Below, piece by piece: positions 1-31,116 of a stretch of DNA of 64,000 bases. A program made the translations under genes and the position numbers. Source of the DNA: Sycon ciliatum (lineage: Eukaryota; Porifera; Calcarea; Leucosolenida; Sycettidae); contig NC_088646.1 in NCBI RefSeq assembly GCF_964019385.1, positions 7,836,162-7,900,161 of the forward strand, read 5' to 3'. The notes below the pieces were generated by a model. That model worked only from the letters and a program-made list of their open reading frames with translations, was not told the DNA's origin and ran no database searches. The stretch's first letter is position 1, and each line of letters starts with the position of its first letter.

Positions 1-240
1 GGACGCCCGCCTATCGCAGTACGTCTGGGACAAGAAGGATCAAGGGAAGGCATGCAGCATTCAATGGGCGGTACACCGCAAAGCAGTGGCCTAAAGCAAC
101 AAAAAGCAAAACATGTGCAACCTATGCGTGGCGGAAAAATTGGCAATCACGCAAGCACCTCTCTCTCTCTCTCTCAACAAGAGGAGTGAACTTGTGTCAA
201 AATGTTGCCACGAGAATAAGTACATTGTACTACCTTCGGA
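1..240 (+). mobile_element. Penelope-like element remnant, C-terminal GIY-YIG endonuclease region
   Basis: One forward frame from base 2 reads LSQYVWDKKDQGK, then IQWAVHRKA, then CNLCVAEKLAI, then LNKRSELVSKCCHENKY. This order (LSxYxW..KD, IxWxVxR, CxLCxxEK, NKRxEL.xxCxHxNK) is what I know from the end of the GIY-YIG nuclease of Penelope-like retroelements. Only the tail is in the window, because its start lies before base 1. It is a fossil with about one visible break. The CxxC and CxH pattern is probably the metal-binding part. Family assignment is from memory of motifs; another GIY-YIG-bearing element is possible. Confidence 0.65.
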
Positions 241-309
241 ACTTCAAACCATCCACATGCATCACCTAATCAAGTAGCAGACAACCAGCTCCAGTGCATG
301 TCACTTTAA

Positions 310-1159
310 AGGGGAAGTTAAGGCAAAAATTAAAATTTCACCAGTTGTAGTCTTCGGAGTGCTGAGTCGAATGGTCGTGGTCCGAGGAAGCTGAGACGCT
401 CCCTTCCTACTTGAATCCCAATCGAACTCGCGCACTTCCACCGAAACTGGGTGACTGCGCCCTACTAGATGGGGATTTGTATGCAAAATGTCACTAAAAG
501 CGCCATTTCGTTCTTATAAAAGCACGGATGACCGCGATTGGCCCATATGTTGTAGTCTTTTGGACGCTGAGTCAATTGGTTTTGGTCCGAAAAGGCTGCG
601 ATGCAGCGTTCCTCCTTTATTCCCAATCGAACATGGTTGAAGAAGCGGTCACGTGGTCCTGGGTGCCCAAATCACCTGGTCACCACGCCAGCAGGTGACA
701 ACTTTCACACCAAGGTTCAACTCGAGTGACAGGACTGCACCCAAAAAAGGTCAAACAGGATAGTAAGTTGTACCCTGCAGGCACGGTGACCAGGTGACTG
801 GTGTACGCAGGAGCACGTGACCGCTTGTTCAACCATGTTCGATTGGGAATAAAGGAGGAACGCCGCATCGCAGCCTTTTCGGACCAAAACCAGTCGACTC
901 AGCGTCCAAAAGACTACAACATATGGGCCAATCGCGGTCATCCGTGCTTTTATAAGAACGAAATGGCGCTTTTAGTGACATTTTGCATACAAATCCCCAT
1001 CTAGTAGGGCGCAGTCACCCAGTTTCGGTGGAAGTACGCGAGTTCGATTGGGATTCAAGTAGGAAGGGAGCGTCTCAGCTTCCTCGGACCACGACCATTC
1101 GACTCAGCACCCCGAAGACTACAACTGGTGAAATTTTAATTTTTGCCTTAACTTCCCCT
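310..1159. mobile_element. TTAA-flanked foldback element, copy F1
   Basis: Two arms of about 400 bp are inverted copies of each other around a short centre near 715-745. The ends read AGGGGAAGTTAAGGC and its reverse complement, and TTAA lies just outside at 306-309 and 1160-1163. A TTAA target is known for piggyBac and Kolobok DNA transposons. No transposase is seen, so this is a non-autonomous element. Five related copies lie at 35571, 36865, 39127, 39998 and 53756. Open frames inside it recur in every copy because the DNA is repeated, not because they are genes. Confidence 0.85.
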
Positions 1160-1163
1160 TTAA

Positions 1164-2469
1164 GTGATACCTTTCACCACTGCTGTCATTCGCACCTTGC
1201 ATATTCATGCCATGATGCAATCTGTCACGACTGCTGTCATTTACACTTTTGATTTGTGGGTATATAAACCAGTATCCAGATTTACTCATAACTGTATTCT
1301 GAGGATTGCTTAGTGTGGGAAACTCGGAGTAAAACACTCATGGCCAGCAATCGAGGACATCTGAGAGTTGTAATTTGTGTACTCCTCCGAGGTGTGATTT
1401 TTGGCGTGCTGGGCCAAGCACAAGGAAGCCATCTGCAAAAAAACTGCAGAAAATGGTTGTTGTTTGATCCTTCGTTGTAATCTTTGTTTCTAGTCGAAGC
1501 TAGTTGCTGTTTGGAGCAGAAACGCTGAAATTGACTATTTTCTGCATGTACTCATACATGTACTCATGTACTCAGGCATGCAGTCTCACTCGTATTTTAG
1601 CTCTTTTTTTCTGGAATGGATGCTGCTCTGCGCCCCTTGGTGAACATTTCCTGCGCTCGCGGAGCAGCTGAAAAGGACCACTGGTATGTCTGGTTCCTGG
1701 TTTGAAAGTGGAGAGTCGACTTTTGTGCCTTGAAAAAGGAGTAGAGAGCGATAAAGGTACGTCTGTAGCTTATTTTTGAGTGCTCCTCGTACATTTTTGA
1801 TCGTGATAGAAATTCTCAGACCAAAGTCAGACCAAAGTCAGCGCGATGATGGCCGTACAGTTTTCTTGTGGATTGTTTAGTTGTTTCATCTCGTTTCTAT
1901 GTCAGTATCGTGATGGTGAAGTGGAGAGGGTGATTTTCTTCCTCTAGGCTTCGTTCGGCCGACTTTGCTTTGTCCTCGTTGAAAAGTGATCCTGAAAAAA
2001 GGTCGATTCGCAAAATTATGTTGATTTTGAATGTACGTGATGACATGCGATTGCTGGCTATGTTTTTCATCCTCTTGATATTGTTTAAAAAATCACATCA
2101 CCTCTATAAACCACACTGCTGCGGCTTTGGCCACAATTCCGGCGCACATTCGCGGTCAGCCAACAAAAGCCGGAAGAAGTGCGGGGTGTGGCTGGTAGAG
2201 AGGTATCAAACTTATCGAGCCTGCATGCCACTCCACCAGGCCCGTGCCCATGTACCACCTATTGATGTGCATGACCACATTCACCAAAGCGCCCTGGAAC
2301 TCGAGGAAATGCGGCGCCATAGACTGGGCACGCAATGATGAAGTGAGCAGAAATGTGTACAAACCTGTGGGACAAAGACGAGCGCCGCAGTGCATTCAGA
2401 TCTCCACTAAGACTAAGATTACTTTTGAAAACATCCATTTCAGCGAAAACAACGTTCACGGATGACACC
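1164..2469. other. Unassigned stretch
   Basis: I see no gene here. A TATA-like run (gtatataaac) lies at about 1259-1268, followed by a weakly defined region that could be an old LTR or promoter. The short open frames show no recognisable family. Confidence 0.4.
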
Positions 2470-2824
2470 AAGAGTCCATAAACAAGAGAAGAGTATGCAG
2501 CTGTGATCTCTTTTCTATGGGCCAGATGCGCGGCGCGCTGCCTTCATTACATCATTCAGCTGCAGTCTGTGCACTGCGGAAAATTAAACACCGCACTTTC
2601 CCTCTGGTTTGAAATGAACTATCGTACGCAACTGGAGTTCACGCTCCAAAATGTAGAGATCGCGTAGGTACTGGAACGAATCGAGCAAAGCCGGATGGGC
2701 TCGTACGATCGTACGAGAAATTGTGGGTTTGAGTGCATGTTTTCAGAGCGGTACATAATGAAGGCAGCGCGCCGCGCACTGACCCATAACCACAGTTGCA
2801 TACTCTTGTTTATGCACTCTTGAT
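2470..2824. mobile_element. MITE with long inverted repeats
   Basis: The left arm (caagagtccataaacaagag onward) and the right arm (...ctcttgtttatgcactcttg) are imperfect inverted copies of roughly 80 bp. The inner arms share ggcgcgctgccttcatta. The terminal CAAGAGT resembles that of the element at 60733-60986, so the two may be one family. No coding potential. Confidence 0.65.
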
Positions 2825-3440
2825 GAGACCACAGTAACACATTTCACTCGGTCTGTGCAAAATTTTCTGCAGAGTTACACGGCTCTTGATGGCTGTTTAA
2901 TGCACTGGACGACGAGCATGGCCGTAGTAATCCTACTGCTTGATGCATGGTGCTATCAACTGACAAGTTTCCAATCGGTATGTAGCAGCTAGTGCAGCGG
3001 ATAGTGATTGCCATATGGCCACATGGCAACTTTTTTTGGTTTGTTTAGAGCACACAGAGTGACATCATCTGTTGTTACCGGTATATGTACCAAAAGTAGC
3101 AAAGGTATAATTAGTATACTTCCAAGTACATAGCAAACACAGCGGAGGACGTTCAGGGTGGTTAAAACTCTGAGTTTCATGCCGCTAGGCAATCATCAGG
3201 CAAGTGCTAAGTAGCCCTGCTGCATGTTCTGATGTCGTTCGTGAAATGTCACTCTTTCCAGCCGCAAGGGCGCGCAGCTAACTGTGCATGCTCCACGCCT
3301 AGACAAAGAGAGGCCCTTACTCACCGGTCTCTGGGTTGGTATGGTGATTGCAGGTGGTTGCGTGGCGGTAGGATCAAAAACAGGCTGCGCACAGATATTG
3401 ACATACACGATGACAGAGTCAAACAGAAATGGAGAGTATT

Positions 3441-3772
3441 ATTATTATTAAATAAATAAATTTCATGGTTCGCGTGAGACTCGGCTGGAAGCCGAGTTTT
3501 CCTCATCCGTAGGAACGCCACCACCCTCTAGGATCAAGGCGCAGATGCAGCGCCTAAACGGTGGGAGGTCGGTAGATCAGATCCACCACAAAGTGGTCAA
3601 AAACCGAAATCCCATTAGCTGCATCCATGTTACCCTCGTGCCAGGCCACGAGTTCCCAATTAACTGTGGGTCGCAGCACGGCTGGAAAAATTCCTTCCGT
3701 TTCCAAGCAGGACTTGAACCTGGTACCTTCTGTTTCTCAATCATGGTCTTGGACCGTCCCACTATGCCTGCC
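3441..3772 (-). mobile_element. tRNA-derived SINE, full-length
   Basis: On the minus strand the head reads gtgggacggtccaagaccat, then a B box (ggttcaagtcc), then a body shared with 16588 and 28133, and it ends in an A/T-rich tail of TTTA and TAA units. A tattattatta run lies on both sides and looks like the target duplication. Copy B of the long repeat lacks the insertion. A tRNA-like head with A and B boxes is the RNA polymerase III promoter typical of SINEs. Confidence 0.8.
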
Positions 3773-3783
3773 TATTATTATTA

Positions 3784-4096
3784 ATGTAGAAGAGAAAAGG
3801 ACATATGGATACGAGTTAAGAGTAACTCTCCATCACTGTAACATATATACAGTCAGAAAGTGCAATAACTAGGCACAAAACTGACAGAGTACTGAGACAT
3901 TCGACGTCCTGACACCTGACACTGTTGGTTAGCGCTACAGAGATGTGTTGAAGCTAGGTGTCAGGACATCGAATGTCTCAGTACTCTGTCAGTTATTTGC
4001 CTATTTATTGCACTTTCTGACTGTATATAATATCATGTTACAGTGATGGAGAGTTACTCTTAACTCGTATCCATATGTCCTTTTCTCTTCTACATT
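3784..4096. repeat. Near-perfect hairpin (foldback) of about 310 bp
   Basis: Bases 3784-3918 reappear inverted at 3956-4096, with arms of about 135 bp and a 37-base loop. Arm ends read aatgtagaagagaaaaggac and its complement. Arm identity is high, which suggests a recent or gene-converted foldback. No coding content. It is absent from copy B. Confidence 0.85.
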
Positions 4097-4233
4097 TTAT
4101 TTATGGCTCAACATCCGAGTTTCATATTATTATTAATATAATACTATTTGAACTCGGATGGTGAGCCAGTTAGTCATAACTCGTAACATTTCGTCCTTCT
4201 CCTTCTTTACCATAATACTTCAAAGTATAGTAT

Positions 4234-4297
4234 TTGCTTAATGGTAGAGCATCGCTGGCCATAAGCGAGGGTCCCTGGTTCGAGTCCTGGCGGTGAC
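4234..4297 (+). repeat. tRNA-like SINE head
   Basis: Contains an A-box-like atggtagagcatcgctgg and a B box ggttcgagtcc at normal tRNA spacing, but no good acceptor stem. The same head lies at 20086-20147 and, more diverged and on the other strand, at 55044-55117. This is a SINE or tRNA pseudogene rather than a working tRNA. Confidence 0.7.
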
Positions 4298-4610
4298 AGT
4301 CCATTTTTCTTTATCAATGCTATAAACAGTATTAGTGTCGCAGACATTACCGTGCAAGTGAACACGTCTAGAGTCTAAAAGAAAAGAAGAAGTCAGGGGT
4401 GTCGCACACAGTACGGTCACTACGGTATTGACCGTACCACTTTTTGCCCCAAGTACCCCGTGAATCAATAAAATGCACTGATTTGGGCTCTGAATTTCCA
4501 AACTTTTCGGCTCAGCCACCCTTCCCTCACGAGTAAATTGTACTTCAGATCACTGACCGTACCACACTTTGTATACATGTAATTCCAGAACTTCAGACTT
4601 TTCCCATTCA

Positions 4611-4904
4611 TCGTAATCTCGCGCATACGAGACCATGGTCTTATAATCGAAAAGTCGCTGTTTTCGGTCTTTTCAAAAGTGCATTTTCGTACGATTATAA
4701 GACCATGGTCATATATGCGAGAAACAAACATCGCATCGACATGTACATGTGCAAGTACCCATATTATTTGGTTAATGCCAGTACAATGGAACCATGATAA
4801 ACCTCGTGTGGTTTTGTGATTTTCATTCAAGTATAGGTGCATGTAAGCGAGAGTGCTCCTATATTCGTAAATAAGAACATGTCCTTACATGCGCGAGATT
4901 ACGG
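4611..4904. mobile_element. TA-type MITE
   Basis: Terminal repeats CGTAATCTCGCGCAT / ATGCGCGAGATTACGG face each other. A second inner inverted pair (ataagaccatggtc) is present. Copy B at about 20280 lacks it, so it is an insertion. Confidence 0.75.
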
Positions 4905-4947
4905 TACAACTTCCCCCCACACTTACTGGTATGAATATTTGTAGATA

Positions 4948-5430
4948 CAGTCAGACCTCGCTAATCCGGTCCTCGTTTATCTGGATCCCTCGCCATCCGG
5001 AAGAAAATCGATGGTTACCGATGTGCAGCATATGTTATGCATACAACATAACCGGACCTCGCGATCCGCATACCGGTGTATGATTTTGTATACAAACTGG
5101 TTAAAATGTGTAAAAAAAAGCTTCGTCGTATCCGGTTGCATGTGGCTTGCAGAAACTAGAATCAGGGACTTGTACAGGCAAATGAGGTCCTTGACCTGCT
5201 GGGTGCATGTGGACAGCACTCAGTTGCATGCACTTGTCATTTTTCTCGCTTGTTTTACATGTTGTGCACGCTAGTTGTACTGCATAGGACCCGTCTACAT
5301 GTATGTACAATGTCACTGCTTTTGACATGCCACATGCAAATAAAGAATGTGTGTTCAGTTATCCGGTTCCCTCGCCTATCCGGATATTTTTGTGGAAAAC
5401 AGATGTGTGCGGTTAAGCGAGGTCTGACTG
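4948..5430. mobile_element. Tigger/pogo-like MITE with TA target duplication
   Basis: Ends CAGTCAGACCTCGCTAATCCGG and the complementary ...AAGCGAGGTCTGACTG. TA flanks at 4946-4947 and 5431-5432. Copy B keeps the empty site gtagaTAgcaaag (about 20322), so the TA duplication is directly visible. CAGT ends and TA targets fit pogo/Tigger-type Tc1-mariner elements. No transposase. Confidence 0.88.
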
Positions 5431-5512
5431 TAGCAAAGTTTTCACATCCATGATACCATCGGCCATACATTTATGATGTTGTTACAACCAGCTTAGAAAC
5501 GTTGTCCTCGTC

Positions 5513-6051
5513 CAGTCGGACCTCGCTTATCCGGTGCTCTTTTATCCAGATCTCTCGCCATCCGGAAGAAAATCGCTGGTCACTGATTTACAGCATATGC
5601 CATGCATACATATAGCATGGATGTTTGATTATCCGGTTCCCTCGCCTATCTATGATTATCCGGTTCCCTCGCCTATCTATGATTATCCGGTTCCCTCGTC
5701 TATCTATGATTATCCGGTTCCCTCGCCTATCTATGATTATCCGGTTCCCTCGCCTATCTATGATTATCCGGTTCCCTCGCCTATCTATGATTATCCGGTT
5801 CCCTCGCCTATCTATGATTATCCGGTTCCCTCGCCTATCTATGATTATCCGGTTCCCTCGCCTATCTATGATTATCCGCTTCCCTCGCCTATCTATGATT
5901 AACCGCTTCCCTCGCCTATCTATGATTATCCGGTTCCCTCGCCATCTATGATTATCCGGTTCCCTCGCCTATCTATGATTATCCGGTTCCCTCGCCTATC
6001 CGGATATTTTTTGTGGAAAAGGTATGTGTGCGGTTAAGCGAGGTCTGACTG
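5513..6051. mobile_element. Tigger/pogo-like MITE that contains a minisatellite
   Basis: Same terminal repeats as the element at 4948. The right flank is TA at 6052-6053. Copy B shows the uninterrupted site gctcgTAccaggcc. The inside is filled by a 27-bp tandem repeat (separate entry) that grew from the internal gattatccggttccctcg sequence. Confidence 0.85.
5626..6000. repeat. 27-bp minisatellite, about 14 units
   Basis: The unit is gattatccggttccctcg plus cctatctat. Because 27 is a multiple of three, two frames stay open by chance (DYPVPSPIY and MIIRFPRLS periods). These are not genes. Units differ at only a few bases. Confidence 0.9.
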
Positions 6052-6732
6052 TACCAGGCCAACACCTTAAACAAACCTTACAGAGATGGATCACTACATG
6101 TATGTACGTGGATCTACATTGACAGCCGGTATGTCAGCATGCAATAGGAGGCATAACGAAAAGCTGGAATATACCCGCAATCTGATCAGTCCCGGCCAGG
6201 AGGGCCCCGTCCAGTCACTGCTACCGGATGTGTCACCCTGATGTGAAGGCAACGGCCGCAAACGTGAATGGATCCTTACGAGAACTAGACCCGTCTCCCA
6301 CGTATAGTTGTAGATAACGTGAAAACACCAGTATGTCCTGCCTTGGGTGATCCGTGCAATTATTTCTTGCCACATTTGAGGCCAGAAAAGTCCAAAGACC
6401 GGGAAAATTAACAATGGATGTGGCAGAGGGGATTTCGGCCTTTGGCCTCTGGTTGGTGGATCTGATCGATCTTCCCCCACTGCTTAGGAGCTGCATCTGA
6501 CGCCTGATCATGGGGTGGTGGCGTCCCACGGAAGCGGAAATGTGGTTCTTGACCTGCCCGGTACGCAAACCGTCCAAATTTTGAATATTTTTAAATCAAC
6601 AAAAATTAGGCCAGGTATGCTGCGGATGTGCGAACTTTACTTTTATGCCATGGCAAAATGTATGGAGAAGCAGATCCAAAACCCAGATTTTTCAAGTTCA
6701 AAGTGGGGTTTTGAGCCTCAATTCAGGCCAGT

Positions 6733-8062
6733 TCATGTGCAGACACTGCATAGCAAGTGTTGGTATCCACTTACAGCTGTAATGGTATTTGATGGTATCT
6801 GTGTGTACACAGTCGTCATCGTCTCCACCACTGTGCACCTAGCAATGTGAAAACAGACATATGCACAACCGTGGCGTGTACATACGCACGTACACATGCA
6901 CATATGGAGACATGCACATACGGACACACACATATGCACACACACGCACCAACCATCCCCATTCTTGAAAACAAAAAAAGGTTACCACAGGCTTTCCATA
7001 AGGCTAGAGACACTGATACTAGACTTGGCCAGTGCCTGCACTCTTTGTCAGTGCAGCACACGTGTTATCGAAACAGGGTTGGGAAAGTGGTGTGACTGAT
7101 GTGTGACGAGCCAAACTGGTTACTCACTTCTGCATGTAGTGCTGTAACGGACGACGACAAACAGACTCATCCTCTGCGTCCCTGATTTCGTCACCGCGTT
7201 GTAACGGAATCATACCCATTCCGTTCCCCGGGACGCAGGACACGAAGGACAAGTACTTGTTTCTTATATAAGGCCAAAACAAAAAAATAGGCTTGTTTCG
7301 GGTCGGCAACCCCTCAAAAAGGAGACTCGGTCGGCCGGATGAAACTTTTTGGATACTTTTTTTTGGTTCATCAATCGTTGTGGTATTGATGGACAAGAGC
7401 ACCTACACAAGTACATTGCACATGTATCATGGCAAGGATCAATGTCAAAGTTAACTATCTCACTGTTCTTGTACAGTATGTGGTGTATTCCTGATGTCCT
7501 ACATCCTGAGAAATCAAGCAAAGAGTTCGAGTGCTTGCAGCTCCGTTATAATAGCTTGTATCGACCCCGGAGTTTTCGAGCCGACAGCTGAGACTCTCTG
7601 CTACCTCGTAGGTATTTCGATTGTTGAATTCGGTTGAGATTCGACTGAGTTATGACTTGTTGAGTGCACTTGCAAACATGGCATTGGCACCATTCGTATA
7701 CATTTGGGACCAAAAAAAGTTTCAGAATTTGGGAAAAAGTGGCCTGGTCGGCCAACCCGAAACAAGGTCATTATTTGTTTGGGCCTTATTATATTATCGG
7801 CATGACGGAAAAGGAGACTACACTCAAAGAGACGAACAAGAAGACTGACAAAAAGACCTCTCGACTACAACACCCCGCATCCTCATATTACACATGCACG
7901 CAACTAGACGAAGACGGTTTGGGGAATGTCATCACACAGGAAAACAACACACCATTATTATACAACAGTGGGCCAGATCTTTTCACCAACAGCACTGAAT
8001 TTCAGAGATACCCCACTGACTGTAGTGGTTCTACAAACGCACCAAAGACATCAGGCTTGTAA
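6733..8062. other. Conserved part of the long repeat; open frame at 7664-8062
   Basis: The forward frame 7664-8062 ends with a reading (EKETTLKETNKKTDKKTS, later STNAPKTSGL) that is kept at 26134-26577 in copy B, with the same stop. I do not recognise a domain. It could be an exon of the element that founded the repeat, or a chance open frame in young copies. An inverted pair (7262-7350 with 7700-7795, gtttcgggt core) surrounds it. Confidence 0.35.
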
Positions 8063-8715
8063 CTAGCTTCGTTTACAACAAATCACAAGTGTGTGGGAAT
8101 ACAGAGAACGACAGAGAGATCAAAGGAAAAGCCAGGCAGGCAGGTACAGCTAAAGTGCGTACGGTACAACTGGCATGTCGTACAGCGCGGCCGGATGAAT
8201 GCATACATGCTACATAAAAGGATACAATGACAAACAGTGGGATGTGTATCCACTACACTGACTACGTTGGCGACCAAGGTGTTTCGCTGTAACCCTTGCT
8301 TCAGTGCTATGTGGTGTCCAATATACACACTGATCATGCAGCCGATAACATCTCCAATATACACACTGATCATCCAGCGGATAACATCTCCAAAGCTCAC
8401 CTCACAGTCAGATCAGAACGAGCAACGCTTGGCGCTCTCCAGTCCAACGTTATGGAGTTTGTGTTGTCTAATGCCCCATTGTGAGTGATACCAGTCTGAA
8501 ACAAAACGGACGGTATGTTCACCGGAAAATGAACACATTGAATGCATCAAGTGATTCGGTCAGGAGGACCTGTTTTCAATAGTAGTGTATACCACACCAC
8601 ACACCTGCCCCCCCCCCCCCCCCCCCCTCCCAGCTTACCATTCCAACCAAACAGAGCGAAACTTCGTGACTTAGGAGATACTAGTACTAAAAGTTAGTAC
8701 TTGATGAATTACTCA

Positions 8716-8762
8716 ATCTGCAGACAGAACTGTTTCGTCCTTTGTGGACTCATCAGCGCAGC
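8716..8762 (-). ncRNA. Hammerhead ribozyme, intact core
   Basis: Read on the minus strand: stem I 5' strand CTGCG, core CTGATGA, stem II GTCC-ACAAA-GGAC, core GAAA, stem III ACAG-TT-CTGT, cleavage triplet GTC, stem I 3' strand TGCAG (first pair a wobble). All invariant core bases are present. The very short stem III with a two-base loop is typical of hammerheads in Penelope-like elements and retrozymes, which are thought to act as dimers. Self-cleavage is inferred, not shown. Confidence 0.85.
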
Positions 8763-8809
8763 ACAGAGAAAATGAGGCCGAACCTGGTAGCAATGAAAAA
8801 TAGAATTTC

Positions 8810-9009
8810 NNNNNNNNNNNNNNNNNNNNNNNNNNNNNNNNNNNNNNNNNNNNNNNNNNNNNNNNNNNNNNNNNNNNNNNNNNNNNNNNNNNNNNNNNNN
8901 NNNNNNNNNNNNNNNNNNNNNNNNNNNNNNNNNNNNNNNNNNNNNNNNNNNNNNNNNNNNNNNNNNNNNNNNNNNNNNNNNNNNNNNNNNNNNNNNNNNN
9001 NNNNNNNNN
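8810..9009. other. Assembly gap of exactly 200 N
   Basis: A round number of N marks an unsized gap. By comparison with 27230-27300 and 29854-30010 it should hold the head of the ribozyme-bearing repeat and a CA microsatellite. The end of gene 1 may also be affected. Confidence 0.95.
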
Positions 9010-9102
9010 ACACACACACACACACACACACACTCACACACACACACACATCATACAGACGGCAGGTAGACTAACAAAGACAACACCAAAGCACATCCTC
9101 AC

Positions 9103-29819
<20,717 letters not shown>

Positions 29820-29853
29820 GGCGACGGAGATTCTGCAAAATCTCTATTGTTAC

Positions 29854-30003
29854 ACCTGAACACACACACACACACACACGAGCACATGCAAGCACGGACA
29901 CACACACATATACACACATGCACACACACACACATACGCACACACACACGCATGCGCGCGCGCGCGCACACACACACACACGCACACTCACATACACACA
30001 TAA
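29854..30003. repeat. CA-rich microsatellite next to the ribozyme unit
   Basis: Mixed (CA)n with a gcgcgcgcgc core. The sequence to the left is the 5' flank of the FRRS1 start codon, to the right the ribozyme-bearing unit. Confidence 0.9.
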
Positions 30004-30059
30004 ATCTGGCTTTGGAAATTTTATTTTCATTGCTATCAGGTTCGGCCTCATTTCCTCTG

Positions 30060-30109
30060 TGCTGCGCTGATGAGTTCACAAAGAACGAAACAGCATGCTG
30101 TCCGCAGAT
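30060..30109 (+). ncRNA. Hammerhead ribozyme, intact core with compensated stem II
   Basis: Stem I CTGCG, core CTGATGA, stem II GTTC-ACAAA-GAAC, core GAAA, stem III ACAGC-AT-GCTGT, cleavage triplet GTC, stem I CGCAG. Against 8716-8762 one stem II pair changed on both strands (C-G to U-A) and stem III gained a pair. The upstream flank (atctggctttggaaatttta, ggttcggcctcattt) is shared with the other two copies. It lies upstream of FRRS1 on the opposite strand. Confidence 0.88.
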
Positions 30110-30918
30110 TGAGTATATATTATTATATATATTAGTGGGGGCTAGCCAATTCCAACAACCCTCGTTTCAGCTAGTCCTGAGTGCACACCAATACTTAGTA
30201 CAGCATGGCAATGCAGGCCTATTGCCATTTCTTTCTCAGCCTAGTGTAGCAATGAACCAGCATCGTGCTCTACTCTTTAGGGCCTGTATGCACGCAGTGT
30301 TGTATGCACAGGGAAACTGACAGGTGCATTGACGGGTCAAACTACACATGACTGTATACATTGCTCAGTGGTGCTTTCGATTTTGAAGGGGGGGGGGGGG
30401 ACTCAAACGAGGGTCACGTAGCGCCACACTATGTTGTTTTGCCTACAACCCTGACATAGTCGCACTGACCAAATCACTGGCAATAGCTGTAGGAAGCTCG
30501 GATGCAAGCCAGAGTAGTAAAATATTCCACGTGTTTATAGGTCATTTTTCAATTTTCAAAAGAAGTCACTGGTGAAATGTTGTCAGTGTCAGTGTAGAAA
30601 ATCATGCAGTGGTTACGGGGGAAGAGGTCAGCGAGATTGCACAAAATTAATGATGAGAGGTCTGCAGCAGCACCGGCGCACTGCACGCATACCGGTATCA
30701 GCCTGGTTTGCAGCCGGTTCAAGTACAGTCAAAATACTGTATATCTGCGGGCATGGCCATATTTGAAACACCGCTGATTTCCTAGCTATTGCAAGTGTAA
30801 AATGACTCAGCCCGACTACGCCATGCCATAAAATTCAATGTCCATACACAAACTTCAATCTAAATCCACTTGTCCACCCTTCTTGCTGGCCCGCTGTAAG
30901 TTCACCGTGAGTATAGTA
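30110..30918. other. Intergenic, no gene seen
   Basis: Upstream of FRRS1. A TA-rich run follows the ribozyme and a G12 run lies near 30388. No promoter could be assigned. Confidence 0.4.
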
Positions 30919-31116
30919 CCGTATCACCCCGATTATAAGTTGCACTTGATTATAAGTTGCACTTGATTATAAGTTGCAACCCATTTTTAGGTCTGAACCA
31001 AATTGTATCAATACATTCACATGAGCAGGAAGTCACACTCGATTGTAAGTCGCACCTCCTTCTTTGTTTTTGAAGTATAGTGTAAAAAGGTGCGACTTAC
31101 ATCCGGGGAAATTCGG
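30919..31116. mobile_element. TA-type MITE
   Basis: Imperfect ends CCGTATCACCCCGATTATAAG and ...CTTACATCCGGGGAAATTCGG with TA flanks. Inside, attataagttgcacttg is repeated. Confidence 0.75.

Larger units (their letters stand above)
3207..8809. repeat. Long dispersed repeat, copy A
   Basis: Blocks 3207-3440, 4237-4385, 4560-4610, 4905-4947, 5431-5512, 6052-6200 and 6535-8809 match, in order, blocks of copy B at 19814-20518 and 25137-27280. The copies differ mainly by transposons inserted in one or the other. The last part in each is a hammerhead-ribozyme unit read on the minus strand. No terminal repeat of the whole unit was found, so it may be a segmental duplication or a large decayed transposon. 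Copy A ends at the assembly gap. Confidence 0.8.

Noticed and set aside
801-1252. Small proteins repeated at 301, 983, 35515, 39811, 40682, 53669 and 54440
   Set aside because: They are frames of the foldback element and mirror each other on both strands because it is palindromic.
5534-5951. Repetitive proteins (DYPVPSPIY and MIIRFPRLS repeats)
   Set aside because: They are translations of a 27-bp minisatellite inside a MITE; openness follows from the period being a multiple of three.
8709-9074. Frames crossing the N gap
   Set aside because: They exist only because N was translated as X.
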